Below, one piece after another: positions 49,531 to 58,533 of a DNA stretch of 64,000 bases; the stretch's first letter is position 1, and each line of letters starts with the position of its first letter. This DNA comes from Herbaspirillum sp. WKF16. GTDB taxonomy: Bacteria; Pseudomonadota; Gammaproteobacteria; Burkholderiales; Burkholderiaceae_D. Below the pieces are notes generated by a model. That model was not told the DNA's origin, did not search any database, and saw only the letters and a program-made list of their open reading frames with translations. Both the position numbers and the translations under genes were made by a program. The stretch is from positions 496,001 through 560,000 of the forward strand of contig NZ_CP118632.1 in NCBI RefSeq assembly GCF_028993615.1, in the 5' to 3' direction.

Positions 49531-50620
49531 GGCCGTCTCGCCGGTCGCCTGGCTGGCAGCCCTGCTGCTGGCCTGCGCGGCGCTGCTGGCGGCGCCCGTG
49601 CAGGCCGGCGATCCGGCCATCCTCGGCCAGCAGGGCGGCAAGCTGCATTTCCGCGACGACGTCGGCCGCGAGCTGGCGCTGCCGGCGCCGCTGACGCGCG
49701 TAGTAGTGTTCAACCGCTACACCACCGAGTTCGTGCGCGCCGTCGGCGGCATGCCGGCGGTGGTCGGCGTGGACATCGACTCGGCGCGCGGCAAGGAGTA
49801 TTGGCCCACCGTCACCCCGGACATGCTGGCCGGACAGGGGCAGTCCAGTCCCAACTACGAGGCCATCGTCGCGCTGCGTCCGCAGGCGGTCTTCTTCCCG
49901 CGCAACAGCGATTGGCAGAAGGCCGCCGAGGTGCTGGGGCGCTTCCATATCGCGGTCGTGGTGGTCACCGCCTGGGACGTGCTCAAGCACGAGCAGAACG
50001 TCAGCCTGCTGGGTCGCCTGTTCGGCCAGCCGCAGCGCGCCGAGAAGCTCAACGCCTTCTATCGCGGCTACCGCGAGTTGCTGGCGCAGCGCCTCAAGGG
50101 CGTGGCGCGCAAGCGCGTCTACATCGAGGAGGTCGGCAACTACAAGACCCTGCTCAAGGGCTCGGGTTGGCACGACATGGTGGAGCTGGGCGGCGGGCAG
50201 AATGTCTTCGGCGATGTCGAGATCGCCGGCCAGTCGTCGGCGCGCGGCACGGTGCAGGGCTTCTCGGTCGACCCGGAGGAAGTCATCGCGCGCCGGCCGG
50301 AAGTCATCGTCAAGCTGGAGCCGGCGCAATACCTGCCGCATCCGCGCGCGTTCTCGGCGCAGGTTTTGCAGGGCATCGCCGCGCGGCCCGGTTTTGCCGG
50401 CCTGCCGGCAGTGCGAAGCGGCCAGGTCTACCACATCAGCTACTACCTGGCGGGCGCCTGCTCCAAGATCATCGGCGCGCTGCAGATCGCCAAGTGGCTG
50501 TATCCGGAGCGCTTCACCGACGTCGATCCCGAGCAGGCGATGAAGGCCTGGCTGGAGCAGTTCCAGGACGTGCCGGCGCCGGGCGGCTATTCGGTGTCGC
50601 TGGCGGAGTTGCGCAAATGA
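49520..50620 (+). CDS. ABC importer periplasmic binding protein, corrinoid/iron-chelate family (BtuF-like)
   Basis: 366 residues; start ATG 49520 overlaps the receptor end by 11 bases. A signal peptide (AALLLACAALLAAPVQA) is followed by a TroA-type bilobed protein: LPAPLTRVVVFNRYTTEFVRAVG, ALRPQAVFFPR, a long connecting helix, and GFSVDPEEVIARRPEVIVKLEP. It belongs to the Fe-B12 periplasmic binding family (PF01497). It is longer than enterobacterial BtuF (about 270). Context says corrinoid, family alone cannot separate this from ferric chelates. Confidence 0.88.
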   Translation: MRSEAVSPVAWLAALLLACAALLAAPVQAGDPAILGQQGGKLHFRDDVGRELALPAPLTRVVVFNRYTTEFVRAVGGMPAVVGVDIDSARGKEYWPTVTPDMLAGQGQSSPNYEAIVALRPQAVFFPRNSDWQKAAEVLGRFHIAVVVVTAWDVLKHEQNVSLLGRLFGQPQRAEKLNAFYRGYRELLAQRLKGVARKRVYIEEVGNYKTLLKGSGWHDMVELGGGQNVFGDVEIAGQSSARGTVQGFSVDPEEVIARRPEVIVKLEPAQYLPHPRAFSAQVLQGIAARPGFAGLPAVRSGQVYHISYYLAGACSKIIGALQIAKWLYPERFTDVDPEQAMKAWLEQFQDVPAPGGYSVSLAELRK

Positions 50621-51669
50621 GCGCGCTGGTCCAGGGCCTGCGGCGCGAACGCCGGCGCCGGCTGGCGCTGGCGGCGCTGTCCGTCGCGCTGCTGGCGCTG
50701 TTGCTGCTGGCCTCGCTATGCCTGGGCGCGCGCGGCCTGGGGCCGGGCACGGCGCTGCGCATCCTGCTCTCGCCGCTGCTCGATGTCGATGTGCCCGAGG
50801 CGCAGCGCGCCGTGCTGCTGGAGCTGCGCCTGCCGCGTGGGCTGATGGCGCTGGTGGCCGGCGCCGGGCTGGCGCTGTCGGGCGCGGCCATGCAGGGCAT
50901 CACCCGCAATCCCCTGGTCAGCCCGTACACCGTGGGCATCTCGCCGGCCGCGGCCTTCGGCGCTTCGCTGGCGATATTGGCGGGCGCGGGCGGGCAAGCC
51001 CTGGGGCCTTACCTGATCGTGGCCGCGGCGTTCGCCTGCGCGGTCGGCTGCGCGGCCATGGTGCTGGCGTTCGCGGCCTTGCGCGGGGTCTCCGCCACCA
51101 TGCTGGTGCTGGGCGGCGTCGGCCTCACCTACCTGTTCGGCGCGCTCACCGCCAGCGTGCAGTTCGTCGCCAGCGAGCAGCAGTTGGCCGCCATCGTGCA
51201 ATGGAGCTTCGGTTCGTTGAACGGCATCACCTGGCGCGAGCTGGCCGTGGCCGGCGTGGTCCTGCTACTGTGCGCGCCGGTGCTGCTGGCGCATGCCTGG
51301 GCGCTCAACGCCTTCGCCGCCGGCGGCGACGAGACTGCGGCGGCGCTGGGATTTTCGGTGCGCCGCGTGCGCACCGTGGTGACGGTGGCGGCGGTCATGA
51401 GTACCGCCGCCATCGTCAGCTTCACCGGCGTGATCGGCTTCGTCGGCCTGGTGGCGCCGCACATCGCGCGCCTGCTGGCCGGCGGCGACCACCGCTGGCT
51501 GCTGCCGGTCTCGGCGGCCATCGGCGCGCTGCTGGTGCTGGCGGCCGACATGGCGGGGCGGCTGCTGTTTGCGCCGGTGATCATCCCGGTCGGCATCGTG
51601 GTGGCCTACATCGGCGTGCCGCTGTTCCTGCACCTGCTGCTGTCGAGCCGCCACAAGGGAGAGCTGTGA
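50617..51669 (+). CDS. ABC importer permease, FecCD/BtuC family
   Basis: 350 residues from ATG 50617, overlapping the previous stop as ATGA. About ten helices; family motifs LRLPRGLMALVAGAGLALSGAAMQGITRNPLVSPYTVGIS (in steps), GFSVRRVRTVV and GVIGFVGLVAPHIARLLAGGDHRWLLP are all present. It forms the membrane path of a type II ABC importer as a homodimer. Coupled to the ATPase gene by TGATG. Confidence 0.93.
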   Translation: MSALVQGLRRERRRRLALAALSVALLALLLLASLCLGARGLGPGTALRILLSPLLDVDVPEAQRAVLLELRLPRGLMALVAGAGLALSGAAMQGITRNPLVSPYTVGISPAAAFGASLAILAGAGGQALGPYLIVAAAFACAVGCAAMVLAFAALRGVSATMLVLGGVGLTYLFGALTASVQFVASEQQLAAIVQWSFGSLNGITWRELAVAGVVLLLCAPVLLAHAWALNAFAAGGDETAAALGFSVRRVRTVVTVAAVMSTAAIVSFTGVIGFVGLVAPHIARLLAGGDHRWLLPVSAAIGALLVLAADMAGRLLFAPVIIPVGIVVAYIGVPLFLHLLLSSRHKGEL

Positions 51670-52436
51670 TGCTGGCCATCGATTCCCTGCGTTATCGCCT
51701 CGGCGCGCGCGAGATCCTGGCCGGCGTCAGCCTCGACGCCGCGCCCGGCGAAGTGGTGGCGCTGCTGGGGCCCAACGGCGCCGGCAAGAGCACGCTGCTG
51801 CGCTGCGTGAACCAGATCGCCGGACGTTACCGGGGCCGCATCGCCATCGACGGCCGCGACGCCGTCGCGATGGCGCCGCGCGAGCTGGCGCGGGCGGTGT
51901 CCTGGGTGCCGCAGCAGGCCGGCAGCGCCATGGCGCTGCGCGTGATCGACATGGTCTTGCTGGGCCGCGCGCCGCACCGGCGCGGCGGCAGCGCGGCGCA
52001 TGACCTCGACGTCGCGCTGCGCGCCATCGAGCGCCTGCGCCTGCAGGACCTGGCCTTGCGCGCGGTGGACCAACTGAGCGGCGGCGAACGCCAGCGCGTG
52101 ATGCTGGCGCGCGCCATTGCCCAGGAAGGGCGCCTGATGCTGCTGGACGAACCCACCAGCGACCTCGACCTGCGCCATCAGGTGGAGGTCATGCAAGCCG
52201 TGCGCGAGATCGCGCGCACGCGCGGCGCGGCCATGCTGGTGGCGATCCATGACCTGGCGCTGGCGGCGCGCTTCGCCGATCGCCTGGTGATGCTGGCGCA
52301 CGGCCGCGTCCACGCCGACGGCCCCTGGCGCGAGGTGCTAACGCCCGACAACATCCGCACCGTGTACGGCGTGCATGCCACCGTCGGCAGCGACGGCGGC
52401 GTCCCCTATGTGATCGCCGGCGCAGCGGCGGCATGA
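51669..52436 (+). CDS. ABC importer ATPase, FecE/BtuD family
   Basis: 255 residues from ATG 51669, sharing one base with the permease stop. Walker A GPNGAGKST (about residue 36), Q-loop WVPQQAGSAM, signature LSGGERQRVMLARA, Walker B LMLLDEPTSDLD and the switch HDLALAARFAD. It powers the importer. Last gene of the riboswitch-led unit; a 129-base gap follows with no obvious terminator hairpin. Confidence 0.94.
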   Translation: MLAIDSLRYRLGAREILAGVSLDAAPGEVVALLGPNGAGKSTLLRCVNQIAGRYRGRIAIDGRDAVAMAPRELARAVSWVPQQAGSAMALRVIDMVLLGRAPHRRGGSAAHDLDVALRAIERLRLQDLALRAVDQLSGGERQRVMLARAIAQEGRLMLLDEPTSDLDLRHQVEVMQAVREIARTRGAAMLVAIHDLALAARFADRLVMLAHGRVHADGPWREVLTPDNIRTVYGVHATVGSDGGVPYVIAGAAAA

Positions 52437-52565
52437 GGGCGGCCGGCGATTTTCAACGCCGCGTTGAAAGTGATTTGCGTCGCGCGCAGTCGCCAGCCGC
52501 TGCGCTTCTTGCGATACTCGGCCGATCCGAGTCCGCCAGACTCGCCATCCTCGCCGGAGACCCAG

Positions 52566-53591
52566 ATGCACCAGCCCGACTTCGCCGCCCTGCGGCAATT
52601 CCCCCGCCACCGCCTGCTTGACGCGGCCACTCCCATCGCCCGGCTGGAGCGGCTTGCGCGCCTGCTGCCCTGGACCGCCGGGGTCAATCTCTACGTCAAG
52701 CGCGACGACCTGATGGCCGTGGGCGGCGGCGGCAACAAGCTGCGCAAGCTGGAGTTCCTGCTGGGCGCAGCCATGGCCGAGGGCGCCGACACCATCGTCA
52801 CCGTCGGTGGCCTGCAATCGAATCATGCGCGCCTGGCGGCGGCCGCCGCCGCGCGCGCCGGGCTGGCCTGCGAACTGGTGCTCGGGCGCATGGTGCCCAG
52901 GGACAACGAAGAATATGAACTGGGCGGAAACGTGTTGCTCGACGCCTTGTTCGGCGCGCGCGTCGAAGTGGCGCCGACCGGCATGGCGCCGATCGAGCGC
53001 GCCCGCGAACGGGCCGAAGAATTGCGGCGCGCGGGACGGCGTCCCTTCGTCATCCCGACCGGCGGTTCGACGCCGCTGGGCAGCCTGGGCTACGTCGCCG
53101 CGGCGCAGGAGATCCTGCAGCAGCAACAGGCGCTGGGCGTGGCGTTCGACGCCATCGTGGTGCCCAACGGCAGCTCCGGCACCCATGCCGGGCTGGCGGC
53201 GGGCATGATCCACGCCGGCCTGCCGGCGCAGCGGGTGCGCGGCTTCTCCGTGCTGGGGGAGGCCGAGGCCACGCGCCAGGCCACGCAGGCGCTGGCGCAG
53301 TCGGCGCTGGAACTGCTGGGGGCGGGCGCGGGCACGCTGGGCGCGGACGACATCGTGGTCGATGGCGGCCAGCGCGGCGCCGGCTACGGCATCGCCACCG
53401 GAGCCATGGCCGACGCCGTGGGCGCGCTGGCGCGCAGCGAGGGCCTGCTGCTCGATCCGGTGTATTCCGGCAAGGCCTTCGCCGGCCTGCTGGCGGGGAT
53501 CAGGGAGGGGCAGTTCGCGTCCGGCGCCAACCTGCTGTTCGTGATGACCGGCGGCACGCCGGCGCTGTACGCCTATCGCGACGCCTTCTGA
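52566..53591 (+). CDS. D-cysteine desulfhydrase (PLP-dependent, ACC deaminase family)
   Basis: 341 residues from ATG 52566 (GGAG upstream). PLP lysine in GGGGNKLRKLEFLLGAA (about residue 58), VGGLQSNHARLAAAAAARAG, IPTGGSTPLGSLGYV and NGSSGTHAGLA belong to the DcyD/ACC deaminase family. Residues that separate the two activities read DPVYSGKAF and MTGGTPALYAY, i.e. Ser and Thr where ACC deaminases have Glu and Leu, so D-cysteine desulfhydrase (D-cysteine to pyruvate, sulfide and ammonia) is favoured. That residue rule is from the literature on the plant-associated enzyme. The gene stands alone. Confidence 0.87.
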   Translation: MHQPDFAALRQFPRHRLLDAATPIARLERLARLLPWTAGVNLYVKRDDLMAVGGGGNKLRKLEFLLGAAMAEGADTIVTVGGLQSNHARLAAAAAARAGLACELVLGRMVPRDNEEYELGGNVLLDALFGARVEVAPTGMAPIERARERAEELRRAGRRPFVIPTGGSTPLGSLGYVAAAQEILQQQQALGVAFDAIVVPNGSSGTHAGLAAGMIHAGLPAQRVRGFSVLGEAEATRQATQALAQSALELLGAGAGTLGADDIVVDGGQRGAGYGIATGAMADAVGALARSEGLLLDPVYSGKAFAGLLAGIREGQFASGANLLFVMTGGTPALYAYRDAF

Positions 53592-53622
53592 GGCCCGATG
53601 GAAAAAGCCCGCGGCCTTGCGC

Positions 53623-54189
53623 TCAGCGGTTGCGGTCGAACAGCCAGCGCTGCGCCAGCCGCGTGTAGCGCGGCATGACCAGGTACACCATCAGCGCCAC
53701 CACCATGCCGGATCCGAGCAAGCCGTCCAGCACGCGCTGCGGCGGCAAGCCCAGCCGGTGCAGCAGCGGCAGCGCCAGCTGCGAGGCCGCCAGCGAGAGC
53801 GGGAAGATCGCCGACCAGGTCAACAGGAACTGCTTCCAGCGCACCGGCACTTTCGCCTTGGCGCCTTCGGGCGTGAACCAGAAATCGAGGCCGCTGCGCA
53901 CGAAGAACTCATCGTCCGCGGCCAGGAAGGGCTTGACCCGCTCGATGTGGCCGGCGCGCTGCGGCGACTCCATCCAGGCGTGCAGGCGCTGCTCCGAGGC
54001 GAAGCGCAGGATCACCGTGTAAGCGGTGGTGATGCCCTTGACCGGGCGCACCACCTGCCAGTCGATGATGCCTTCGGCTGCCTGGCTGGAGGCCGCCACG
54101 TCCTTGAGCCAGGCCTCGTACTGCGCATGCATGCCCTGGCGGATATGGTGGGTGATCACCACGGTGGCGCCGTGGCTGGGATCGGTCAT
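53623..54189 (-). CDS. Antibiotic-biosynthesis-monooxygenase (ABM) domain protein with C-terminal membrane helices
   Basis: 188 residues from ATG 54189 with GGAG 7 bases upstream; a TTG at 54207 is less likely. Residues about 8-105 form an ABM/dimeric ferredoxin-like fold (VVITHHIRQGMHAQYEAWLKDVAASSQ in part, then GIIDWQVVRP and FASEQRLHAWMES). Two hydrophobic helices follow (about 125-180: FLLTWSAIFPLSLAASQLALPLL and GLLGSGMVVALMVYLVMP). ABM-plus-membrane proteins occur widely in proteobacteria with no proven role; oxygenation of quinone-like compounds is only a guess. Confidence 0.88.
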   Translation of the reverse strand: MTDPSHGATVVITHHIRQGMHAQYEAWLKDVAASSQAAEGIIDWQVVRPVKGITTAYTVILRFASEQRLHAWMESPQRAGHIERVKPFLAADDEFFVRSGLDFWFTPEGAKAKVPVRWKQFLLTWSAIFPLSLAASQLALPLLHRLGLPPQRVLDGLLGSGMVVALMVYLVMPRYTRLAQRWLFDRNR

Positions 54190-54276
54190 GGGATGCTCCG
54201 GGTTCAAGATGGCTCCTGCTGTGCGTTGGCGGATGCGGCAATTGTGCCGCCGTCCCGTCGCCGGCGAAAGGCCCGG

Positions 54277-54310
54277 CCGGCTGTGCTCCCGGCGCGCGGG
54301 CCACAGCCGG
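54277..54310 (-). terminator. Candidate U-poor terminator of the porin gene
   Basis: On the minus strand CCGGCTGTG pairs with CACAGCCGG across a 16-base loop, 6 bases after the porin stop, followed by CCGGGCCTTTCG. The weak T tract makes function uncertain. Confidence 0.4.
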
Positions 54311-54316
54311 GCGGCG

Positions 54317-55435
54317 TCAGAACTTGTGGCGCAGGCCCATGCGCAGCACGTTCTGGGCGCTGTCGTCGGTCGGCGCTACCGAGTAGGCGGCGCCGATCAC
54401 GCCCGGGTTGACGGCGTCGCCGGCGTGCTGGCGGCTCAGCATCGCATACACGTCGGTGCGCTTGGAGAGGAAGTAATCCATCCCCAGGTTGAGCTGGGTG
54501 GTGCGCGCGCGGGTCGCGCCGGCGGCGGCGCGGGCCAGGTCGGCGCGGTCGTGGATCACGCTGGCCAGCAGGTGCAGCTTGCCGTCCCAGGCGTAGTCCA
54601 GGCCCAGGTCGATGATGTTGGCGCGGGTGGCGCTGGTGATCTGCGCCAGGCCGGTGGCGGCCAGCGGCGCCTGCAGCGGACGGCGCGTCTGCGACCAGGC
54701 CGCGAAGACCTTGGCCGGCCCCGCCTGGTAGCTGGCGCCCAGCGTGAAGGTCCTGAGCTCGGTGTCGGCGCTGGCCTGCCGGCTCTGGTAGTAGGCGCCG
54801 CCGATGCCGAAGGCGCCGTTGGCATAGTTGGCGCCCACGCCCGCGGCGCTGCCGGCGGCGTTGCTGCCGGCCGTTTCGCCCAGGCCGTAGAACAGACTGC
54901 CGCTGAAGCCATCGTAGGTCTCGCTGTCGAAGCGCACCGAATTGCTGGTGCGAGCCCCGGTCACGCGGTCCAGGCTGTTGAAGTGGCCGGCGCGCACGCC
55001 GCCGCCGCCGAAGATCTGGAACGAGGTGTATCTGGTGCCGATGTCTTCCAGGTAGTCGGTCTGGCGGCCCAGCGTCAGCGTGCCCCAGCGGCCGGACAGG
55101 CCGACCACCGACTTGCGGTCGAACAGCGTGCCGGGCGTGGCCATGGCGCCGTCGTCGGCGCCGAAGCCGGTTTCCAGCTGGAACACGGCCGACAACCCTC
55201 CACCCAGCGCTTCCCGGCCCTTGAAGCCGATGCGCGACGCCATCTGGTCGCCGGAGTCGAGGCTCAGGCGGCTGTTGTTGCCGGGAGCGGCCTTGCTGGT
55301 GTAGGCCAGGCTCATGTCGATCACGCCGTAGACGGTCACGTTGCTCTCCCCGGCTCGCGCCGGCGGCGCCAGGGTCGCGGCGGCCAGCGTCAGGGCGGTG
55401 AGGGAGGTGGTGTAGGCAAGGGCGGTTTTCTTCAT
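54317..55435 (-). CDS. Trimeric Gram-negative porin (OmpC-like, betaproteobacterial type)
   Basis: 372 residues from ATG 55435, with GGGA 6 bases upstream; the ATG at 55441 leaves no ribosome-site spacing. Signal peptide (LTALTLAAATLAPPARA) before GESNVTVYGVIDMSLAYTS. Porin marks: GSRIGFKGREALGGGLSAVFQLETGF-type strand 2 to loop 2 region, FDRKSVVGLSGRWGTLTLGRQ, and the C-terminal strand ending LRHKF with terminal Phe. It forms a 16-stranded barrel for passive small-solute entry. No regulator is adjacent. Confidence 0.95.
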   Translation of the reverse strand: MKKTALAYTTSLTALTLAAATLAPPARAGESNVTVYGVIDMSLAYTSKAAPGNNSRLSLDSGDQMASRIGFKGREALGGGLSAVFQLETGFGADDGAMATPGTLFDRKSVVGLSGRWGTLTLGRQTDYLEDIGTRYTSFQIFGGGGVRAGHFNSLDRVTGARTSNSVRFDSETYDGFSGSLFYGLGETAGSNAAGSAAGVGANYANGAFGIGGAYYQSRQASADTELRTFTLGASYQAGPAKVFAAWSQTRRPLQAPLAATGLAQITSATRANIIDLGLDYAWDGKLHLLASVIHDRADLARAAAGATRARTTQLNLGMDYFLSKRTDVYAMLSRQHAGDAVNPGVIGAAYSVAPTDDSAQNVLRMGLRHKF

Positions 55436-55733
55436 CTGCATTCCCGTTGGATTGAAACTGGTTTTGCCTGGCGGCAAAGATCGCGGGAATATAGCGGCGC
55501 GGCGGCGCCCCTGTCTGGGACAAAACGATACCGGCGCGTGCGGCGGGGCAGCACGAATAGACATGAACGCAGCGCAAGCCGCCTCCCGCCGGGCCTTGCG
55601 AGGCGGCGGCGGCGCGCATGATTGATATTCAATACGAATTAAAAGGCGCTGAATTATATATTGGACAAATATCAGGTCGAGGAGCAATCTTGTGCTCCCT
55701 TTTTCCGTCCGCAGCGCTGAGGAGACACCCAAC
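55436..55733. other. 298-base divergent gap between the porin and ilvD genes
   Basis: GC-rich near the porin, strongly AT-rich from 55617 to 55675. A perfect dyad ATTGA-TAT-TCAAT lies at 55621-55633. The ilvD leader ends in GAGGAG 8-13 bases before ATG 55734. No clear -35/-10 pair was found; TATATT at 55657-55662 is a possible -10. Confidence 0.5.
55621..55633. promoter_or_regulatory. Dyad ATTGATATTCAAT upstream of ilvD
   Basis: A perfect inverted repeat with 5-base arms and a TAT centre in the AT-rich part of the porin/ilvD gap, 100 bases before ilvD. It may be an operator; the binding protein is unknown. Confidence 0.45.
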
Positions 55734-57599
55734 ATGCCAACCTACCGTTCCCACACCACCACCCAAGGCCGCAACATGGCCGGCGCCCGCGCCCTCTGGC
55801 GCGCAACCGGCATGAAGGATGGCGACTTCAGCAAGCCCATCATCGCCGTGGTGAACTCCTTCACCCAGTTCGTGCCCGGCCACGTCCACCTGAAGGACCT
55901 GGGCCAGCTGGTGGCGCGCGAGATCGAGGCCGCCGGCGGCGTAGCCAAGGAGTTCAACACCATCGCCGTGGACGACGGCATCGCCATGGGCCACGACGGC
56001 ATGCTGTACTCGCTGCCCTCGCGCGACCTGATCGCCGACTCGGTGGAATACATGGTCAACGCCCACTGCGCCGACGCCATGGTGTGCATCTCCAACTGCG
56101 ACAAGATCACCCCCGGCATGCTGATGGCCGCGATGCGCCTGAACATCCCCGTCGTGTTCGTCTCCGGCGGCCCGATGGAAGCCGGCAAGGTGATCAAGAC
56201 CGTCAACGCCGACAAGAAGGTCATCAAGCTGGACCTGGTGGACGCCATGATCCAGGCCGGCGACAACAACATCTCCGACGCCGACGTTGCCGAAGTCGAG
56301 CGCTCGGCCTGTCCCACCTGCGGTTCCTGCTCGGGCATGTTCACCGCCAACTCGATGAACTGCCTGACCGAAGTGCTGGGCCTCTCGCTGCCGGGCAACG
56401 GCACCATCCTGGCCACCCACGCCGACCGCAAGGAACTGTTCCTGCGCGCCGGCCGCGTGATCGTCGAACTGGCCAAGCGCCACTACGAGCAGGACGACTA
56501 CTCCATCCTGCCGCGCAACATCGCCACCAAGGAAACCTGGGAAAACGCCATGACCCTGGACGTCTCCATGGGCGGCTCCACCAACACCGTGCTGCACCTG
56601 CTGGCCGCGGCGCATGAGGCCAAGGTGGAGTTCAGCATGGCCGACATCGACCGCATCTCGCGCAACGTGCCTTGCCTGTGCAAGGTCGCGCCGATGACCA
56701 ACAAGTACCACATCGAAGACGTGCACCGCGCCGGCGGCATCATCGCCATCCTGGGCGAGCTGGCGCGCGCCGGCCTGCTCGACACCTCGCGCCCGACCGT
56801 GCACAGCAAGACCCTGGGCGAGGCGATCGCAAAATACGACATCCGCGTCTCCAGCGACCCGGCGGTGCACAAGCTGTTCCGCGCCGCGCCCGGCGGCGTG
56901 CCCACGCAAACCGCGTTCTCGCAGGAAGAGCGCTTCGAGAGCAGCGACCTGGATCGCGCCAACGGCTGCATCCGCGACCTCGAGCACGCCTATTCCAAGG
57001 ATGGCGGCCTGGCCGTCCTGTACGGCAACATCGCCGAGAAGGGCTGCATCGTGAAGACCGCCGGCGTGGATGAGAGCATCCTCAAGTTCTCCGGCAAGGC
57101 GCGCGTGTTCGAAAGCCAGGACGCCGCGGTCGAAGGCATCCTGGGCGACACCGTGCATGCCGGCGACGTCGTCATCATCCGCTACGAAGGTCCCAAGGGC
57201 GGTCCGGGCATGCAAGAGATGCTGTACCCGACCTCGTACATCAAGTCCAAGGGCCTGGGCAAGGCCTGCGCGCTGTTCACCGACGGCCGTTTCTCGGGCG
57301 GCTCTTCCGGCCTGGTGATCGGCCACGCTTCGCCGGAAGCGGCCGAAGGCGGCGCCATCGGCCTGGTGGAAGAGGGCGACATGATCGACATCGACATCCC
57401 CAACCGCACCATCAACCTGCGCATTTCCGGCGACGACCTGGCCGCCCGCCGCGCCGCCATGGAAGCGCTGGGCGCCAAGGCCTGGCAACCCGCCGCCGAC
57501 CGCAAGCGCGTGGTGTCGCAGGCGCTGCAGGCCTATGCCGCGCTGACCACCTCGGCCGACCGCGGCGCCGTGCGCGACCTGTCGCAACTCAAGCGCTGA
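55734..57599 (+). CDS. ilvD: Dihydroxy-acid dehydratase IlvD
   Basis: 621 residues from ATG 55734 behind GAGGAG. The enzyme makes 2-keto acids for valine and isoleucine (and pantothenate) synthesis. The iron-sulfur cysteines are visible in [13 protein letters not shown] and [31 protein letters not shown] and the C-terminal [20 protein letters not shown] are family marks. Full length. It stands alone here, separate from the other ilv genes. A strong terminator follows at 57635. Confidence 0.97.
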   Translation: MPTYRSHTTTQGRNMAGARALWRATGMKDGDFSKPIIAVVNSFTQFVPGHVHLKDLGQLVAREIEAAGGVAKEFNTIAVDDGIAMGHDGMLYSLPSRDLIADSVEYMVNAHCADAMVCISNCDKITPGMLMAAMRLNIPVVFVSGGPMEAGKVIKTVNADKKVIKLDLVDAMIQAGDNNISDADVAEVERSACPTCGSCSGMFTANSMNCLTEVLGLSLPGNGTILATHADRKELFLRAGRVIVELAKRHYEQDDYSILPRNIATKETWENAMTLDVSMGGSTNTVLHLLAAAHEAKVEFSMADIDRISRNVPCLCKVAPMTNKYHIEDVHRAGGIIAILGELARAGLLDTSRPTVHSKTLGEAIAKYDIRVSSDPAVHKLFRAAPGGVPTQTAFSQEERFESSDLDRANGCIRDLEHAYSKDGGLAVLYGNIAEKGCIVKTAGVDESILKFSGKARVFESQDAAVEGILGDTVHAGDVVIIRYEGPKGGPGMQEMLYPTSYIKSKGLGKACALFTDGRFSGGSSGLVIGHASPEAAEGGAIGLVEEGDMIDIDIPNRTINLRISGDDLAARRAAMEALGAKAWQPAADRKRVVSQALQAYAALTTSADRGAVRDLSQLKR

Positions 57600-57634
57600 T
57601 CGCGCCGCAGGCCTCCTGTCGCGCGCAGGCGCCG

Positions 57635-57670
57635 ATGCCGTTCAGTCTTTGGCTGAACGGCATTTTTTTT
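57635..57670 (+). terminator. Rho-independent terminator of ilvD
   Basis: ATGCCGTTCAG, loop of 7 bases, CTGAACGGCAT then eight T (the last stem T is part of the run). An 11-pair perfect stem. Confidence 0.93.
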
Positions 57671-57712
57671 GTGGCGCGGGAATGCGCCTCCATGCATGAC
57701 GAAAGTCGCCGG

Positions 57713-57732
57713 GTTCCTGCTTTCGCGGGAAC
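57713..57732. repeat. REP-like palindrome
   Basis: GTTCCTGC-TTTC-GCGGGAAC with one G-T pair, within a GCCGGGTTCCTG...GGGAACGACAG context. Elements of this wording recur between genes in many GC-rich proteobacteria. Only one copy was found in this window. Confidence 0.5.
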
Positions 57733-57853
57733 GACAGAGAGGAGCCGGCGCGGCCACCGCCGCCGCCCTGCGCGATTTGTGGCAAGATGCTCGCCAGCGC
57801 CGCAACGGCGCGGCCGCGCGTCAAGGGGAGGCGCGGCATACGCGGGATCTCTC

Positions 57854-58531
57854 ATGCAGGCATCTTCTTCCGGTACGCCTATCCGTGTCGCCCTCGTCGA
57901 GGACGACGCCTACTTCCAGCACACCTTCCAGGAAGCCATCGGCCAGGCGCCCGACATGGCGCTGGCCGGTGTTTCCGGCACCCTGGCCATGGGGCTGGCG
58001 CTGCTGGAGCGCGGCGCGCCGGATGTGCTGCTGGTGGACATCGGCCTGCCCGACGGCTCCGGCATCGACCTGATCCGCGCCGCGCATACGCGTTATCCGG
58101 CATGCAACGTGATGGTGTGCACCACCTTCGGCGACGAGGCGCACGTAATGCAGTCGCTGGAGGCCGGCGCCTCCGGCTACCTGCTCAAGGACAGCGCGGC
58201 CGGCCGCATCGTCGAGGAGATCCGCAGCCTGCACGGCGGCGGCAGCCCGATCAGCCCGCTCATCGCGCGCCAGGTGCTCACGCGCTTTCGCGGCCGGCCG
58301 CAAGCGGCGCCAGCCGATGAGGCGACCGCGCCGGGCGGCTTGTCGGCCCGCGAGACGCAGGTGCTGGAGTACATCACGCGCGGCTTCACTGCCGAGGAAA
58401 TCGCCGGCCTGATGCAGATCTCGCGGCATACCGTATTGACCTTCATCCGTCGCATCTACGCCAAGCTGGAAGTCAATTCCAAGGCCGAGGCCATCTTCGA
58501 GGCGCGCCACCGCGGCCTGATCCGGGAGTAG
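57854..58531 (+). CDS. NarL/FixJ-family response regulator
   Basis: 225 residues from ATG 57854; the longer frame from 57635 starts in the ilvD terminator. Receiver: acidic E16-D17-D18, phospho-acceptor D62 in LLVDIGLPDGSG, Thr in CTTFGDEA and Lys in GYLLKDSA. The LuxR-type HTH follows (LSARETQVLEYITRGFTAEEIAGLMQISRHTVLTFIRRIYAKL in steps). The histidine kinase gene begins 2 bases after its stop, so they form a two-component pair. A paralogue with a broken phospho-site lies at 61757. Confidence 0.94.
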   Translation: MQASSSGTPIRVALVEDDAYFQHTFQEAIGQAPDMALAGVSGTLAMGLALLERGAPDVLLVDIGLPDGSGIDLIRAAHTRYPACNVMVCTTFGDEAHVMQSLEAGASGYLLKDSAAGRIVEEIRSLHGGGSPISPLIARQVLTRFRGRPQAAPADEATAPGGLSARETQVLEYITRGFTAEEIAGLMQISRHTVLTFIRRIYAKLEVNSKAEAIFEARHRGLIRE

Positions 58532-58533
58532 AC

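Noticed and set aside
52566..53591. ACC deaminase
   Set aside because: Ser and Thr occupy the positions where ACC deaminases carry Glu and Leu.
55629..57587. 652-codon minus-strand frame opposite ilvD
   Set aside because: Antisense of a certain gene; long His/Val/Asp-rich runs, no known domain.
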